From assembly GCA_964615975.1 (NCBI GenBank), contig CAZTTH010000002.1, positions 59,327-123,326 of the forward strand: a stretch of DNA of 64,000 nucleotides, given 5' to 3'. Below, one piece after another: positions 51,363 through 59,075 of this stretch. The stretch is from CAZTTH01 sp964615975. Its GTDB lineage: Bacteria; Verrucomicrobiota; Lentisphaeria; JABSQK01; JAJFLO01. The notes below the pieces were generated by a model. That model ran no database searches, was not told where the DNA came from, and worked only from the letters and a program-made list of their open reading frames with translations. Within the stretch, counting starts at the first letter, position 1; every line of letters starts with the position of its first letter. A program made the translations under genes and the position numbers.

Positions 51363-51411
51363 GCGCTGATTGTAGCGGTAAAATTATCTATGAATAATTT
51401 GATGAATAAGA

Positions 51412-51684
51412 TTAATATTGAATTTTTGATTCGATAGAACAGGTCCGGAGTAATTCCAATGGGAAATGATGACTTGACTTTGTCCAATTATCTTTCAAAG
51501 TCGTCGGCATTTCGGTGGCTATCCTGACATGCCATATCGCGATCTGACTGGCAGTTTCATGGGTGGCCGATTTCCGCTTTCGCATTTCCGCCGCCACCTT
51601 GCAGGCACTGTAAAATATGCTGATGTAAAACAATAAAAAAAAGACGATCAACAATCTCGATTTTATAAACCATAAAGCTTTCAT
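51412..51684 (-). CDS. Small single-pass membrane protein in FtsL position
   Basis: The 90-residue protein has a basic N-terminus and a membrane helix (LLIVFFLLFYISIFYSA), then a 65-residue polar part. In dcw clusters the gene between mraZ/rsmH and the PBP gene is ftsL, which encodes a protein of this size and topology, so an FtsL-like role is inferred from position. The expected coiled-coil heptads are weak. Its ATG overlaps the mraZ stop by 4 bp (ATGA), showing tight coupling. rsmH, normally between mraZ and ftsL, is absent. Confidence 0.55.
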   Translation of the reverse strand: MKALWFIKSRLLIVFFLLFYISIFYSACKVAAEMRKRKSATHETASQIAIWHVRIATEMPTTLKDNWTKSSHHFPLELLRTCSIESKIQY

Positions 51685-52169
51685 GAAATATCCTCCCCGG
51701 TTAAATCTGCATCCATTTCGTTTTTATTCTTATCCAGCACATGTTGATGGATAAGTTTCATTTCATTGTACCATCGATCACAATTCCAGATCTCGAGTCC
51801 AATCTCACAACCCACCACCATTATTTCACTATTCAGAACCAGGTCAGCATGTTCACGGTACGAATTAGGGATGGTTATCCGTCCCTGGTTAGATATCATT
51901 GCAGACAATGAAAAAGCTCCGAATCGTCTCAGCGAGCGGCGAAAAACAACGCTGTTGGCAGCCTTGATTTCCTTGGTCTGATCATCACCCCGCATTTGCA
52001 TCCATACTGAAGGAGGATATACCGCCAAAGCTCCTTCAACCAAGCAATGAAGAATGACGGATTGATCGCTGTTCTCTTGAAAATCGCGGAGAATATTTGC
52101 CCCCAACTTGATCCGGCCATTGCCATCAATAATGCATCTCTCTTGACCACAAAATTTCATTATTCGCAC
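51681..52169 (-). CDS. mraZ: MraZ, transcriptional regulator of the division/cell-wall cluster
   Basis: The 162-residue protein has two AbrB-like SpoVT/MraZ modules. The second is clearest (AMISNQGRITIPNSYREHADL...IMVVGCEIGLEIWNCDRW), and the first has IDGNGRIKLG and ALAVYPPSVW. MraZ binds tandem repeats in front of its own operon in E. coli and Mycoplasma. Five such repeats occur at 52249-52292, 80-123 bp upstream, so autoregulation is likely here. The C-terminus has an acidic tail of about 15 residues. It is the first gene of the run mraZ - small membrane protein - truncated PBP. Confidence 0.9.
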   Translation of the reverse strand: MRIMKFCGQERCIIDGNGRIKLGANILRDFQENSDQSVILHCLVEGALAVYPPSVWMQMRGDDQTKEIKAANSVVFRRSLRRFGAFSLSAMISNQGRITIPNSYREHADLVLNSEIMVVGCEIGLEIWNCDRWYNEMKLIHQHVLDKNKNEMDADLTGEDIS

Positions 52170-52248
52170 CGCTAAATAACCATAATATTAATATTGTTAA
52201 CAGGTTATATAACCAATCAAGCGCCGATCCTACGCTCGATATTATAAA

Positions 52249-52292
52249 CCATTTAATTCCATTTTATCCCATAATTTACCATTTCCAACCAT
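52249..52292 (-). promoter_or_regulatory. MraZ operator: five ATGG repeats at exact 10-bp spacing
   Basis: CCAT occurs on the + strand at 52249, 52259, 52269, 52279 and 52289, i.e. five ATGG repeats on the mraZ strand with a perfect 10-bp period. Known MraZ sites are 3-4 G-rich boxes (TGGGN in E. coli, AAAGTGG-type in Mycoplasma) at the same 10-bp pitch. TATAAT (complement of 52241-52246) abuts the repeat nearest to the gene and could be the -10 box. Confidence 0.8.
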
Positions 52293-52794
52293 TTTGAAAA
52301 TTTTTTTGAAAAATATCCGAGAGTTCCGCTTTCACCCTCCCCTGTTCTATGGAATACCGGACACAAATCAATTATAGCCGGTTAGTATTTCGCTGGTGAT
52401 ATGGCGATTTCCAGGTTAATATTTTCACGGATGAGATCATTGATGGGAGAGCGGGATTTCAGAGCCTTAAGCCCATGAATCAGAAATCAGGGACTGGCCT
52501 GCTGAAGCCTAAGTAGATCAGGGAATCGGTGATAAGTGAAATTAAATCACCTCGTGAATCCATGTCCCCAGCCTGTTGTGGGAACACAGACACAGCCACG
52601 GATTATCAGATATTTTCCATGGTATACTTCTTAATTGAAGCCGATCCTGAGGTGAAAATAAGGAGTGATAAAGGCAGTTAAAACCAAGAAGTGAAGATGT
52701 GGGACAAGTGCTTAAATCTTAATGACAATTGATCTACCCCCTGCCTGATCCAGTTCGCTGACGAACGGATTGAGGAAGTGCTCTGTTGCTCTGC
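52293..52794. other. Intergenic region upstream of the mraZ operator
   Basis: About 500 bp between the operator and the 3' end of the next minus-strand gene. I see no gene, repeat or RNA element. It should contain the remaining promoter elements of mraZ and any terminator of the 53-55 kb operon. Confidence 0.5.
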
Positions 52795-53136
52795 CTATCC
52801 ACGTCGATTACGAAAGTAGACAATGCGATTATATATCCAGGCTAACAATGATCCGGAGATCGTACCTAATGCCAGTCCATAGGCAAAACCAATGATGCTG
52901 CCAATGAAAGTAACCTTATAACCGATGAAGAAATTACTGAGTAACTCTAAATGTGGACCTATAATCACTCTGCCATATGTATCTATGGGTCCCCCTTTGA
53001 TAATTAACCAATTGGTCGCAATAAAGATCGTCAATCCCAACAAGGTGCCCACCACCAAACCCAATGCCTTGATTTTGAAGACAATGATGGCATCAAACAG
53101 TTTTTCTTCATTGGGAGTATCAATATGATCGATCAT
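52795..53136 (-). CDS. Small membrane protein, paralogous to the tail of the upstream FAD oxidoreductase
   Basis: The 113-residue protein has two or three membrane helices (LGLVVGTLLGLTIFIATNWL and IGSIIGFAYGLALGTISGSLL) and ends WIYNRIVYFRNRR. The segment LLSNFFIGYKVTFIGSIIGFAYG matches LLRQYFIGYRVSPSGAMIGMTYG in the C-terminal 110 residues of the neighbouring oxidoreductase. Both also share the order helix - FIGY+V - GA/S(M/I)IG - YG - (W/Y)AYIYN, so the two are duplicates of one membrane module. It lies 14 bp downstream of that gene in the same operon. Function unknown; partner or anchor of the oxidoreductase is a reasonable guess. Confidence 0.7.
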   Translation of the reverse strand: MIDHIDTPNEEKLFDAIIVFKIKALGLVVGTLLGLTIFIATNWLIIKGGPIDTYGRVIIGPHLELLSNFFIGYKVTFIGSIIGFAYGLALGTISGSLLAWIYNRIVYFRNRRG

Positions 53137-53150
53137 GGTAATTACCCAAA

Positions 53151-55046
53151 TTATATGTGATCAAGAATATCACGATAGGTCAAGATTTCCGATTTCTTTT
53201 TAATGATAAAGACAAAAATTCCAATAATGAAATTATAAATATAGGCAAAAAACCATCCCCAGACAAAACTAAAAAAAAAGCCATAGGTCATCCCGATCAT
53301 GGCTCCGGATGGTGAGACGCGATAACCAATAAAATATTGCCTGAGCAATGCCATCGGGAATTGGATGCCATGATGCCAGGAATATAACGTTAAGATGAAG
53401 ATCCAAAGCCCGCCCACGATTCCCATGGCAATCGCCATACCTAATTTATCGAATCGCGCCAGAGCACGATTTAAGATCAAGAGTTCCGGCATGGGGTGAG
53501 GCGCTTCGGGAATTGTGATAATCTCCGGAACCAGAGGTTGAGTAGCGGCAAGGCCATTGATGTCAGTTTCTTCACCAGACTCTCCGGCCTTGAGTTCCTC
53601 ATGGTATTCCTGTTCACTGTTTACCGCCCAAATATCATAATTAGCGCCACAAATATTTTTAACCGCCAACATCGCGGTCAGCATTGAATGGTCTTGATTA
53701 TTATACTTATGCATGCCATTGCGACCAACCAATTGCAGGTTGGCGATAGGTTCGAGAAAATCACGAATCGCACTTAATGCGTCGCCATAGGTAGAATCGT
53801 AAACCGGATAGGCTTTGGGCATTCTGACAACCATCCCATCACTTATCCAATCGATATTTTTGATCAACCCCAGTTTCACTATTTCATTTTTGCCTAGTTC
53901 AATCAGATCAGCATCTGAACTATTCCATAATCCATCCCCCTCAAAACAAAAATATTCCAAGCCCAAACAGGTTTTATTGTCATCGGGAACCATATCAGGG
54001 CTCCAATTTTTGAAATTCTGAATTCGTCCAACTTTGACCTCATTGTCATGGATATAAATCCAGTTATCAGGAAAAACATCAGGATGATCGATGACTAATG
54101 CCACGGTTAGAAAATCACGATAATTCAGCTTGGCTGCTTCCTGTAAAATTGCGCCTGGCGGGGGTGGACTAAATTTAACGATCAATTCACGAATCGGCAT
54201 GGTACTGATAAAATCAGTGCCGGGCAAGACCGTCAGCCGGCCTTTATTCAAGATTCCCACGCCGGTAATTTTCTTTCCATCGTAATAAATTTTATCTACC
54301 TCTGTATTCAATCGGAGTTCACCGCCCTGCTCTTGAATTAATGCCGCGGTCTTTTCCCACATCATCCCCGGACCAAGACGGGGATAATCGAAGGCATCGA
54401 TGAGAGTTTTTATTACCTCACCACGAGTTTTTGCCGGCGCTTTAAGCAAGGCGTTTTTTATCGCCGTTATCAGGGACAGCCCCCGGATTCGTTGTGCTGC
54501 CCATTCAGCCGAAATCTGACTGCATGATAATCCCCAAACTTTTTCAGTATAAGTTTTGAAGAAAATCTGATAAAGTCGATTCCCGAAATGGTTGCACACC
54601 CATTGTTTGAAAGTCTTTTCGTCTTTTGAGGGAAATAATTGCGCCCATAAATAACTGCCGATGATCCTGATGCTGTTAATGACGCCCAGTCCAAACAATG
54701 CGTTAAATGGTCGCAGGGGATAATAAAAGAACTTCTTATTGTAATAGATGCGGGACAACCGTTGCCGTCTGATAAAATCTGTCCCCAGGATTTTTCGCCA
54801 GAGATTTTCAACGACCTGGACCTTGGTAAAAAATCGATGTCCTCCAAGATCAAACAGAAACCCCTTGTACGCAACTGTGCGTGATATTCCCCCCACCACC
54901 TGATCCTTTTCGATGACCAATGATTTGAATCCTGCCTGACAGAGTTCATAGGAAGCGGTCAATCCTGCGGGGCCGGCGCCGATGATGACCACCTGTTTGT
55001 CTTGCATTGTTTGATCGGATGGGATTAGATTGGTTTGATCATTCAT
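53151..55046 (-). CDS. NAD(P)/FAD-dependent amine-oxidase-like protein (UGM/Glf-like) with C-terminal membrane module
   Basis: The 631-residue protein starts with a dinucleotide-binding motif VVIIGAGPAGLTASYELCQ and the second FAD motif VVGGISRTV..GFLFDLGGHRFFTK, the layout of UDP-galactopyranose mutase, phytoene-desaturase-like and protoporphyrinogen-oxidase-like enzymes. The C-terminal FAD contact is LQLVGRNGMHKYNNQDHSM. Enzymes of this subgroup are frequent in surface-polysaccharide clusters, so a sugar-nucleotide or lipid-linked sugar substrate is likely but unproven. Residues about 520-631 form a membrane-spanning tail duplicated in the next gene. The operon is 55046 down to 52795, in front of a divergent GT39-type gene. 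Confidence 0.82.
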   Translation of the reverse strand: MNDQTNLIPSDQTMQDKQVVIIGAGPAGLTASYELCQAGFKSLVIEKDQVVGGISRTVAYKGFLFDLGGHRFFTKVQVVENLWRKILGTDFIRRQRLSRIYYNKKFFYYPLRPFNALFGLGVINSIRIIGSYLWAQLFPSKDEKTFKQWVCNHFGNRLYQIFFKTYTEKVWGLSCSQISAEWAAQRIRGLSLITAIKNALLKAPAKTRGEVIKTLIDAFDYPRLGPGMMWEKTAALIQEQGGELRLNTEVDKIYYDGKKITGVGILNKGRLTVLPGTDFISTMPIRELIVKFSPPPPGAILQEAAKLNYRDFLTVALVIDHPDVFPDNWIYIHDNEVKVGRIQNFKNWSPDMVPDDNKTCLGLEYFCFEGDGLWNSSDADLIELGKNEIVKLGLIKNIDWISDGMVVRMPKAYPVYDSTYGDALSAIRDFLEPIANLQLVGRNGMHKYNNQDHSMLTAMLAVKNICGANYDIWAVNSEQEYHEELKAGESGEETDINGLAATQPLVPEIITIPEAPHPMPELLILNRALARFDKLGMAIAMGIVGGLWIFILTLYSWHHGIQFPMALLRQYFIGYRVSPSGAMIGMTYGFFFSFVWGWFFAYIYNFIIGIFVFIIKKKSEILTYRDILDHI

Positions 55047-55205
55047 TTAATTTGCATCATCCTTGGACATTCTAAAACTTTTATAGGAGTTCACCAGAAA
55101 CATGATGTGGTTTAAGGCTGAAAATGATGTAACTTGAACCAGTAATTTCCAAATTTATATCACTCGTATTCACAAGAGTAGCTACTATGGTTGACGCTTC
55201 TCCAA

Positions 55206-56651
55206 ATGTCTAAAAAAACTCACAGAAATATAACCAAAGAAAAACCCGGACCCGCGTCAGCAAATCCCCCTGGTTCAAGCTCCTGGTCCACTCATTGGGA
55301 TAAATGGTTGTTGCTCATCATCCTCATTGTAACTGCAGGGATACGCTGGCGTTTATTGGATATCCCATTGGAACGGGATGAGGGTGAGTATGCTTATGCC
55401 GGACAATTACTGCTAGACGGTCTAGCGCCTTACAAGTACCTGTATCACATGAAACTGCCAGGCACTTACGTGATCTATGCGTTATTCATAACTGTGTTCG
55501 GCGAGTCCCATTTTGGCATTCATTTAGGTTTNNNNNNNNNNNNNNNNNNNNNNNNNNNNNNNNNNNNNNNNNNNNNNNNNNNNNNNNNNNNNNNNNNNNN
55601 NNNNNNNNNNNNNNNNNNNNNNNNNNNNNNNTTATATACAATAGGAGTAACCGGTCCCTATCTTATTCTACTCGTCGGTATCATCGCAATCGGCGCCTTT
55701 GACCACTTTTGGTTTTGGACATTTACTTATGCTAAAAAGTTATCATCATATACCAATTGGTCCGGCGGCTGGCTTAATCTGAAAATCAATGGCGGAGAAA
55801 TTGTCAATTCTTCGAAGTTTATCGCTGGCCTCTCGATTATCGGATTTAGCGCCTTGTTCTGGAGCAAAAAAATCCGCGATTTAAAATCAGTCGTTATTCC
55901 TTTTACCTTATTCTCATTTGCCGCCACCTGTCCCGCGTTATTTTTCCGCCATCATTATTTTATTTTGTTTTTGCCGGCAGCAGCATTGTTGACCGGCATC
56001 GCGGCGCAAGCAATGGTTGAATCCTGGTTTAAGGATTTTTCAATTCGTTTACGTTCCCAGGTGGTAATGATCATGGTTACTTCAGGTCAACTGACATCAT
56101 TGTTCTACCATCGTGATTATCTCTTTCATTCGACTCCGATTCAAGCTTGTCGTATCACTTATGGCCTGAATCCATTTCCCGAAGCAGCGGAAATCGGGAA
56201 TTACATAAAAGAGAGAACGGAAGCTGATGATCACATCCTTGTATTCGGCTCCGAACCGCAAATTTATTTTTATTCCCAGCGCCGCGCCGCGACCGGTCAT
56301 ATCTATACCTATGCGTTAATGGAGGGGGGAAAACACGCGCTCAAAATGCAACAGGAATTTATCGCCGAAGTTGAGGCCAATCACCCCACCTACGTTGTAT
56401 CGATCCGCATTCCGACATCATGGCTGCGCCATAAAAAATCGCATAAAGATCTCTTTTTCTGGTATGGCAAATACATGCGGAAAAATCAGTTTCAAAAGGA
56501 GATGGTTGTAGAAATCAATCATAAAGGCACCAGATATCTCACTGGAAATGACATGAAAACAAAATTGCATTCCAATCTCATTATCGAAGTGTTTCGTAGA
56601 GGAAAAACAATCCCTCCTGAAGTTATCGCGCCAAGGTTCGATGCTGATTGA
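55206..56651 (+). CDS. ArnT/GT39-like membrane glycosyltransferase, interrupted by a true sequencing gap
   Basis: The N-terminus is polar, followed by a membrane helix and the GT-C signature PLERDEGEYAYAGQLLLDG plus YHMKLPGTYVIYALF, where the paired acidic residues are the catalytic loop of ArnT/PMT-type transferases using polyprenyl-phosphate sugars. After the N run the frame resumes with membrane helices (VTGPYLILLVGIIAIGAF) and a soluble C-terminal domain (DDHILVFGSEPQIYFYSQRR). The 100 N at 55532-55631 lack overlapping flanks, so real sequence is missing and its length is unknown. The frame continuing across is only a one-in-three coincidence. ATG at 55206 chosen over the TTG at 55191. 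The last 29 bp overlap the opposing FkbM gene. Confidence 0.8.
   Translation: MSKKTHRNITKEKPGPASANPPGSSSWSTHWDKWLLLIILIVTAGIRWRLLDIPLERDEGEYAYAGQLLLDGLAPYKYLYHMKLPGTYVIYALFITVFGESHFGIHLGXXXXXXXXXXXXXXXXXXXXXXXXXXXXXXXXXXLYTIGVTGPYLILLVGIIAIGAFDHFWFWTFTYAKKLSSYTNWSGGWLNLKINGGEIVNSSKFIAGLSIIGFSALFWSKKIRDLKSVVIPFTLFSFAATCPALFFRHHYFILFLPAAALLTGIAAQAMVESWFKDFSIRLRSQVVMIMVTSGQLTSLFYHRDYLFHSTPIQACRITYGLNPFPEAAEIGNYIKERTEADDHILVFGSEPQIYFYSQRRAATGHIYTYALMEGGKHALKMQQEFIAEVEANHPTYVVSIRIPTSWLRHKKSHKDLFFWYGKYMRKNQFQKEMVVEINHKGTRYLTGNDMKTKLHSNLIIEVFRRGKTIPPEVIAPRFDAD
55532..55631. other. Genuine assembly gap (100 N) inside the GT39-like gene
   Basis: Exactly 100 N with no shared sequence on the two sides, unlike the gaps at 1426 and 39742. 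The 100 is likely a placeholder for an unknown length; a typical protein of this family would need more than 33 residues here. Confidence 0.85.
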
Positions 56652-57510
56652 TTGCCAGTACCGTTTTCATTTCCACCGGGATGGACATTCGCGTAAATTT
56701 TACTGGATTTGAATTGGATTCGGCAAGAGCAAACAGATCAAAGCATTCCCAGTAAGAATATTGCCAGATTTCATCGGGGGAAAATCCGCAGCGGCTCATA
56801 TGATCAGGTTCATATTCAAAGATCAGACAGCCGAGACGACGGGCATCCTCTTCCTCCAACCCCTTGAATAACGCGGGTTCATACCCTTCAATATCGACTT
56901 TCATCAAATCAACCGCACCAATGTGCTGCTGGCGTAATATCGCGGATAACGGCGCCACATCAACTTCAATCATAGTCATCCCCGCGGTTTCAACCGGTTT
57001 TCCAAATGATGCCTTGCTCGGCCGTCGCCGGTCTAGATTGAACTGAAGTTTTCCCGGTTTATCCGCCACCCCCAAAGTCAGCACTTCAGCCTGGAGTTGA
57101 TTAAGAGCGATATTCTCGCGACAGCGCTGCACCATTTCGGGATTGGCATCCAGGGCAAGTATGGTTGCGTCTTTGGGCCCATATTTCCCATAGAGACAAC
57201 TATAATAACCAATATTGCAGCCGACATCGATAAACGTTTTCGCCTGTGCCGCACGCTCCCGAATGACGCGGGATATGATCGGCTCGAATATGCCATGAAC
57301 CAGCAGATGGGTATCGACAGAATCACCGACCACCAGATTGAGCTGAAAATTGTCGCGGGTATTTATCACCGTTCTCAATCCCCGATGATAGCGGCGCAGT
57401 TTGCGAAATGCGGAATATTTATCCCAGCGGGTAATGCCATGCCGCGCCCACCATCTCAGCAGCCGGGCGGAAACCGGGATTGGGCTAAAATTTTTCGTGG
57501 GTGATTTCAT
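56623..57510 (-). CDS. FkbM-family methyltransferase
   Basis: The 295-residue protein has a SAM-binding loop FIDVGCNIGYYSCLYGKYG, the acidic ALDANPEMV motif and the FkbM signature VDLMKVDIEGYEPALFKGL. FkbM-type enzymes O-methylate sugars or polyketide hydroxyls; in a polysaccharide locus a sugar is the likely acceptor. Its start codon overlaps the preceding SGNH-like gene by 26 bp on the same strand (57485-57510), and its 3' end converges with the GT39-like gene. The gene appears complete. Confidence 0.87.
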   Translation of the reverse strand: MKSPTKNFSPIPVSARLLRWWARHGITRWDKYSAFRKLRRYHRGLRTVINTRDNFQLNLVVGDSVDTHLLVHGIFEPIISRVIRERAAQAKTFIDVGCNIGYYSCLYGKYGPKDATILALDANPEMVQRCRENIALNQLQAEVLTLGVADKPGKLQFNLDRRRPSKASFGKPVETAGMTMIEVDVAPLSAILRQQHIGAVDLMKVDIEGYEPALFKGLEEEDARRLGCLIFEYEPDHMSRCGFSPDEIWQYSYWECFDLFALAESNSNPVKFTRMSIPVEMKTVLAINQHRTLAR

Positions 57511-58654
57511 TTCTAATTATGTTCGTGGTTGGAGGATTTACATCTTCCCGCGCGATGAGATCGGCGACAAAATTACCGACCTTACGATGGCCTTGCTCAT
57601 TCCAATGAGCGTCTTTGAAAAAATAATCATTTAACTTGAGAAGGCGCGATAAGTCATGACATCGCAAATCATGAAGGGAGCATAAATTGATCACGGCTTG
57701 TAATAATCCTCCCCGCGCTCTGATCTTACCGATATGGCCTTCAAAGGCCGGATCAATATGGGGGCGCCTGACATCGCCCAAGAGAAAATTCTGCGGGATG
57801 ATCAAAATATGCAACTCCCCTCCCCTGCTCCTGATTTCCTTGTCGATCATGCTTAATGCTGTGATCGTTCTGAGATTGATGGCATCAAATCGCCCCAGCT
57901 CCGTGGACAGCCGATTTCCGGAATTGGGGATGATCGCTTCTTCTTTTTTGCATAACAATCGCAGACGCGGTGAACGATTGATACGCATCGCGAGAAGTTT
58001 TCCCACATTGGAGGACGCGACGAAACTTTCCAGCCATTGATAACGATAATGGGTGCTGTTGATCAATGTGCTTTCGTAGACCTGGCGATAAGGAATCTCC
58101 ATTCCGGTGATTTTGCCTGCGTCATTGCGCTGTATGATGGTTTCGATGATATCACCATCGAAATCATTTCCCAAATACAACGTGACAAATAATAATCTGG
58201 GTTGAAGATCGGGATGGAGATCAAGAAAATACTCATAGTGTTCAGGTTGAAAGCCATTGTTATATGACAATGACACCGCAGTCAAATCAGGGTATCGCCT
58301 GGCAGCGACATTGTTATAACGGTTTTCCACATCGACGCCATGGCCAAAGGTGAAACTGTCACCCATGAATGCGATATCGATATCCTGATCATTAAAATCG
58401 AAATCTTCCCGATATCCGCGGCTATTGGTACGAACCGCGACCGCGAATTGAGAGCTTTTCCATAGTCCCTGATAATGCGGCTTGATTTGGAGGATATTCT
58501 TATGGTCGCTGAGGATGCCGTTGTAAATTGGCAGTGACATGGCGATGCGCCGGGAAACCAGGATGCCAGAAAAGAACTCCACCACCATGGGAATCCCCGC
58601 CATGATCAGGGCAAGATAAATCAGGTAGAATAAAATCCTTTTATTTTTTGCCAT
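57485..58654 (-). CDS. Membrane-anchored SGNH-hydrolase-like protein
   Basis: The 389-residue protein has one N-terminal membrane helix (ILFYLIYLALIMAGIPMVVEF) and a periplasmic domain with block I FMGDSFTFGHGV (nucleophilic Ser) and the late catalytic motif KDAHWNEQGHRKV (DxxH). TLYLGNDF probably contains the block III Asn. SGNH hydrolases in such loci often act as sugar O-acetylesterases or acetyltransferase partners, which here is inference. It overlaps the FkbM gene by 26 bp and is probably co-translated with it. Start ATG at 58654. Confidence 0.78.
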   Translation of the reverse strand: MAKNKRILFYLIYLALIMAGIPMVVEFFSGILVSRRIAMSLPIYNGILSDHKNILQIKPHYQGLWKSSQFAVAVRTNSRGYREDFDFNDQDIDIAFMGDSFTFGHGVDVENRYNNVAARRYPDLTAVSLSYNNGFQPEHYEYFLDLHPDLQPRLLFVTLYLGNDFDGDIIETIIQRNDAGKITGMEIPYRQVYESTLINSTHYRYQWLESFVASSNVGKLLAMRINRSPRLRLLCKKEEAIIPNSGNRLSTELGRFDAINLRTITALSMIDKEIRSRGGELHILIIPQNFLLGDVRRPHIDPAFEGHIGKIRARGGLLQAVINLCSLHDLRCHDLSRLLKLNDYFFKDAHWNEQGHRKVGNFVADLIAREDVNPPTTNIIRNEITHEKF

Positions 58655-59075
58655 CGCTGTTACTGTTCCACTTCATATTTCAAAATCGGCGCATCTATTA
58701 TTGGTTTTAGACTGCAAGCAGGCGAATTTTCGAACGCCGCCGTTCCACTCAGGCTGGTAATCGGACAACCTTTTCTAAAACTCGAATGGGTTCAGTATAA
58801 CTCAGCAAGAATCGGTGTTGTATTCGAAGCCCCTCAGAGTACTGGTAGATTTATTGCGTGGAAGCAGCATGGGATTTCATCCCCTGGCAAAGCGGATATG
58901 GATTGCAGGCATCACTACGTTTGTCCGGGCGGGGTTATTCTTCAATCACTAATTAGAATTTTAACCGGGTCATCATAACTTAATTCGCGATTCATAGCAA
59001 CCGATATTAGCTAAAAAATTGTCCGTCTCCAGATACTCCAAATCGGTGTTCAATTAAAACGAAAATCATTCTCCC
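58655..59075. other. Intergenic region between divergent polysaccharide genes
   Basis: About 420 bp. One + frame stays open for over 100 codons up to TAA at 58977-58979 (encoding for example GASIIGFRLQAGEFSNAA) but has no start codon in a usable position, so it is either chance or the tail of a lost gene. No clear promoter or terminator. Confidence 0.4.

Noticed and set aside
52249..52292. CRISPR-like or satellite array
   Set aside because: The 4-bp core at 10-bp pitch is far too short for CRISPR and the position upstream of mraZ explains it as an operator.
58660..58979. Open + frame of over 100 codons upstream of the ABC exporter
   Set aside because: No usable start codon, no ribosome-binding site and no recognisable motif; could be chance or a remnant.
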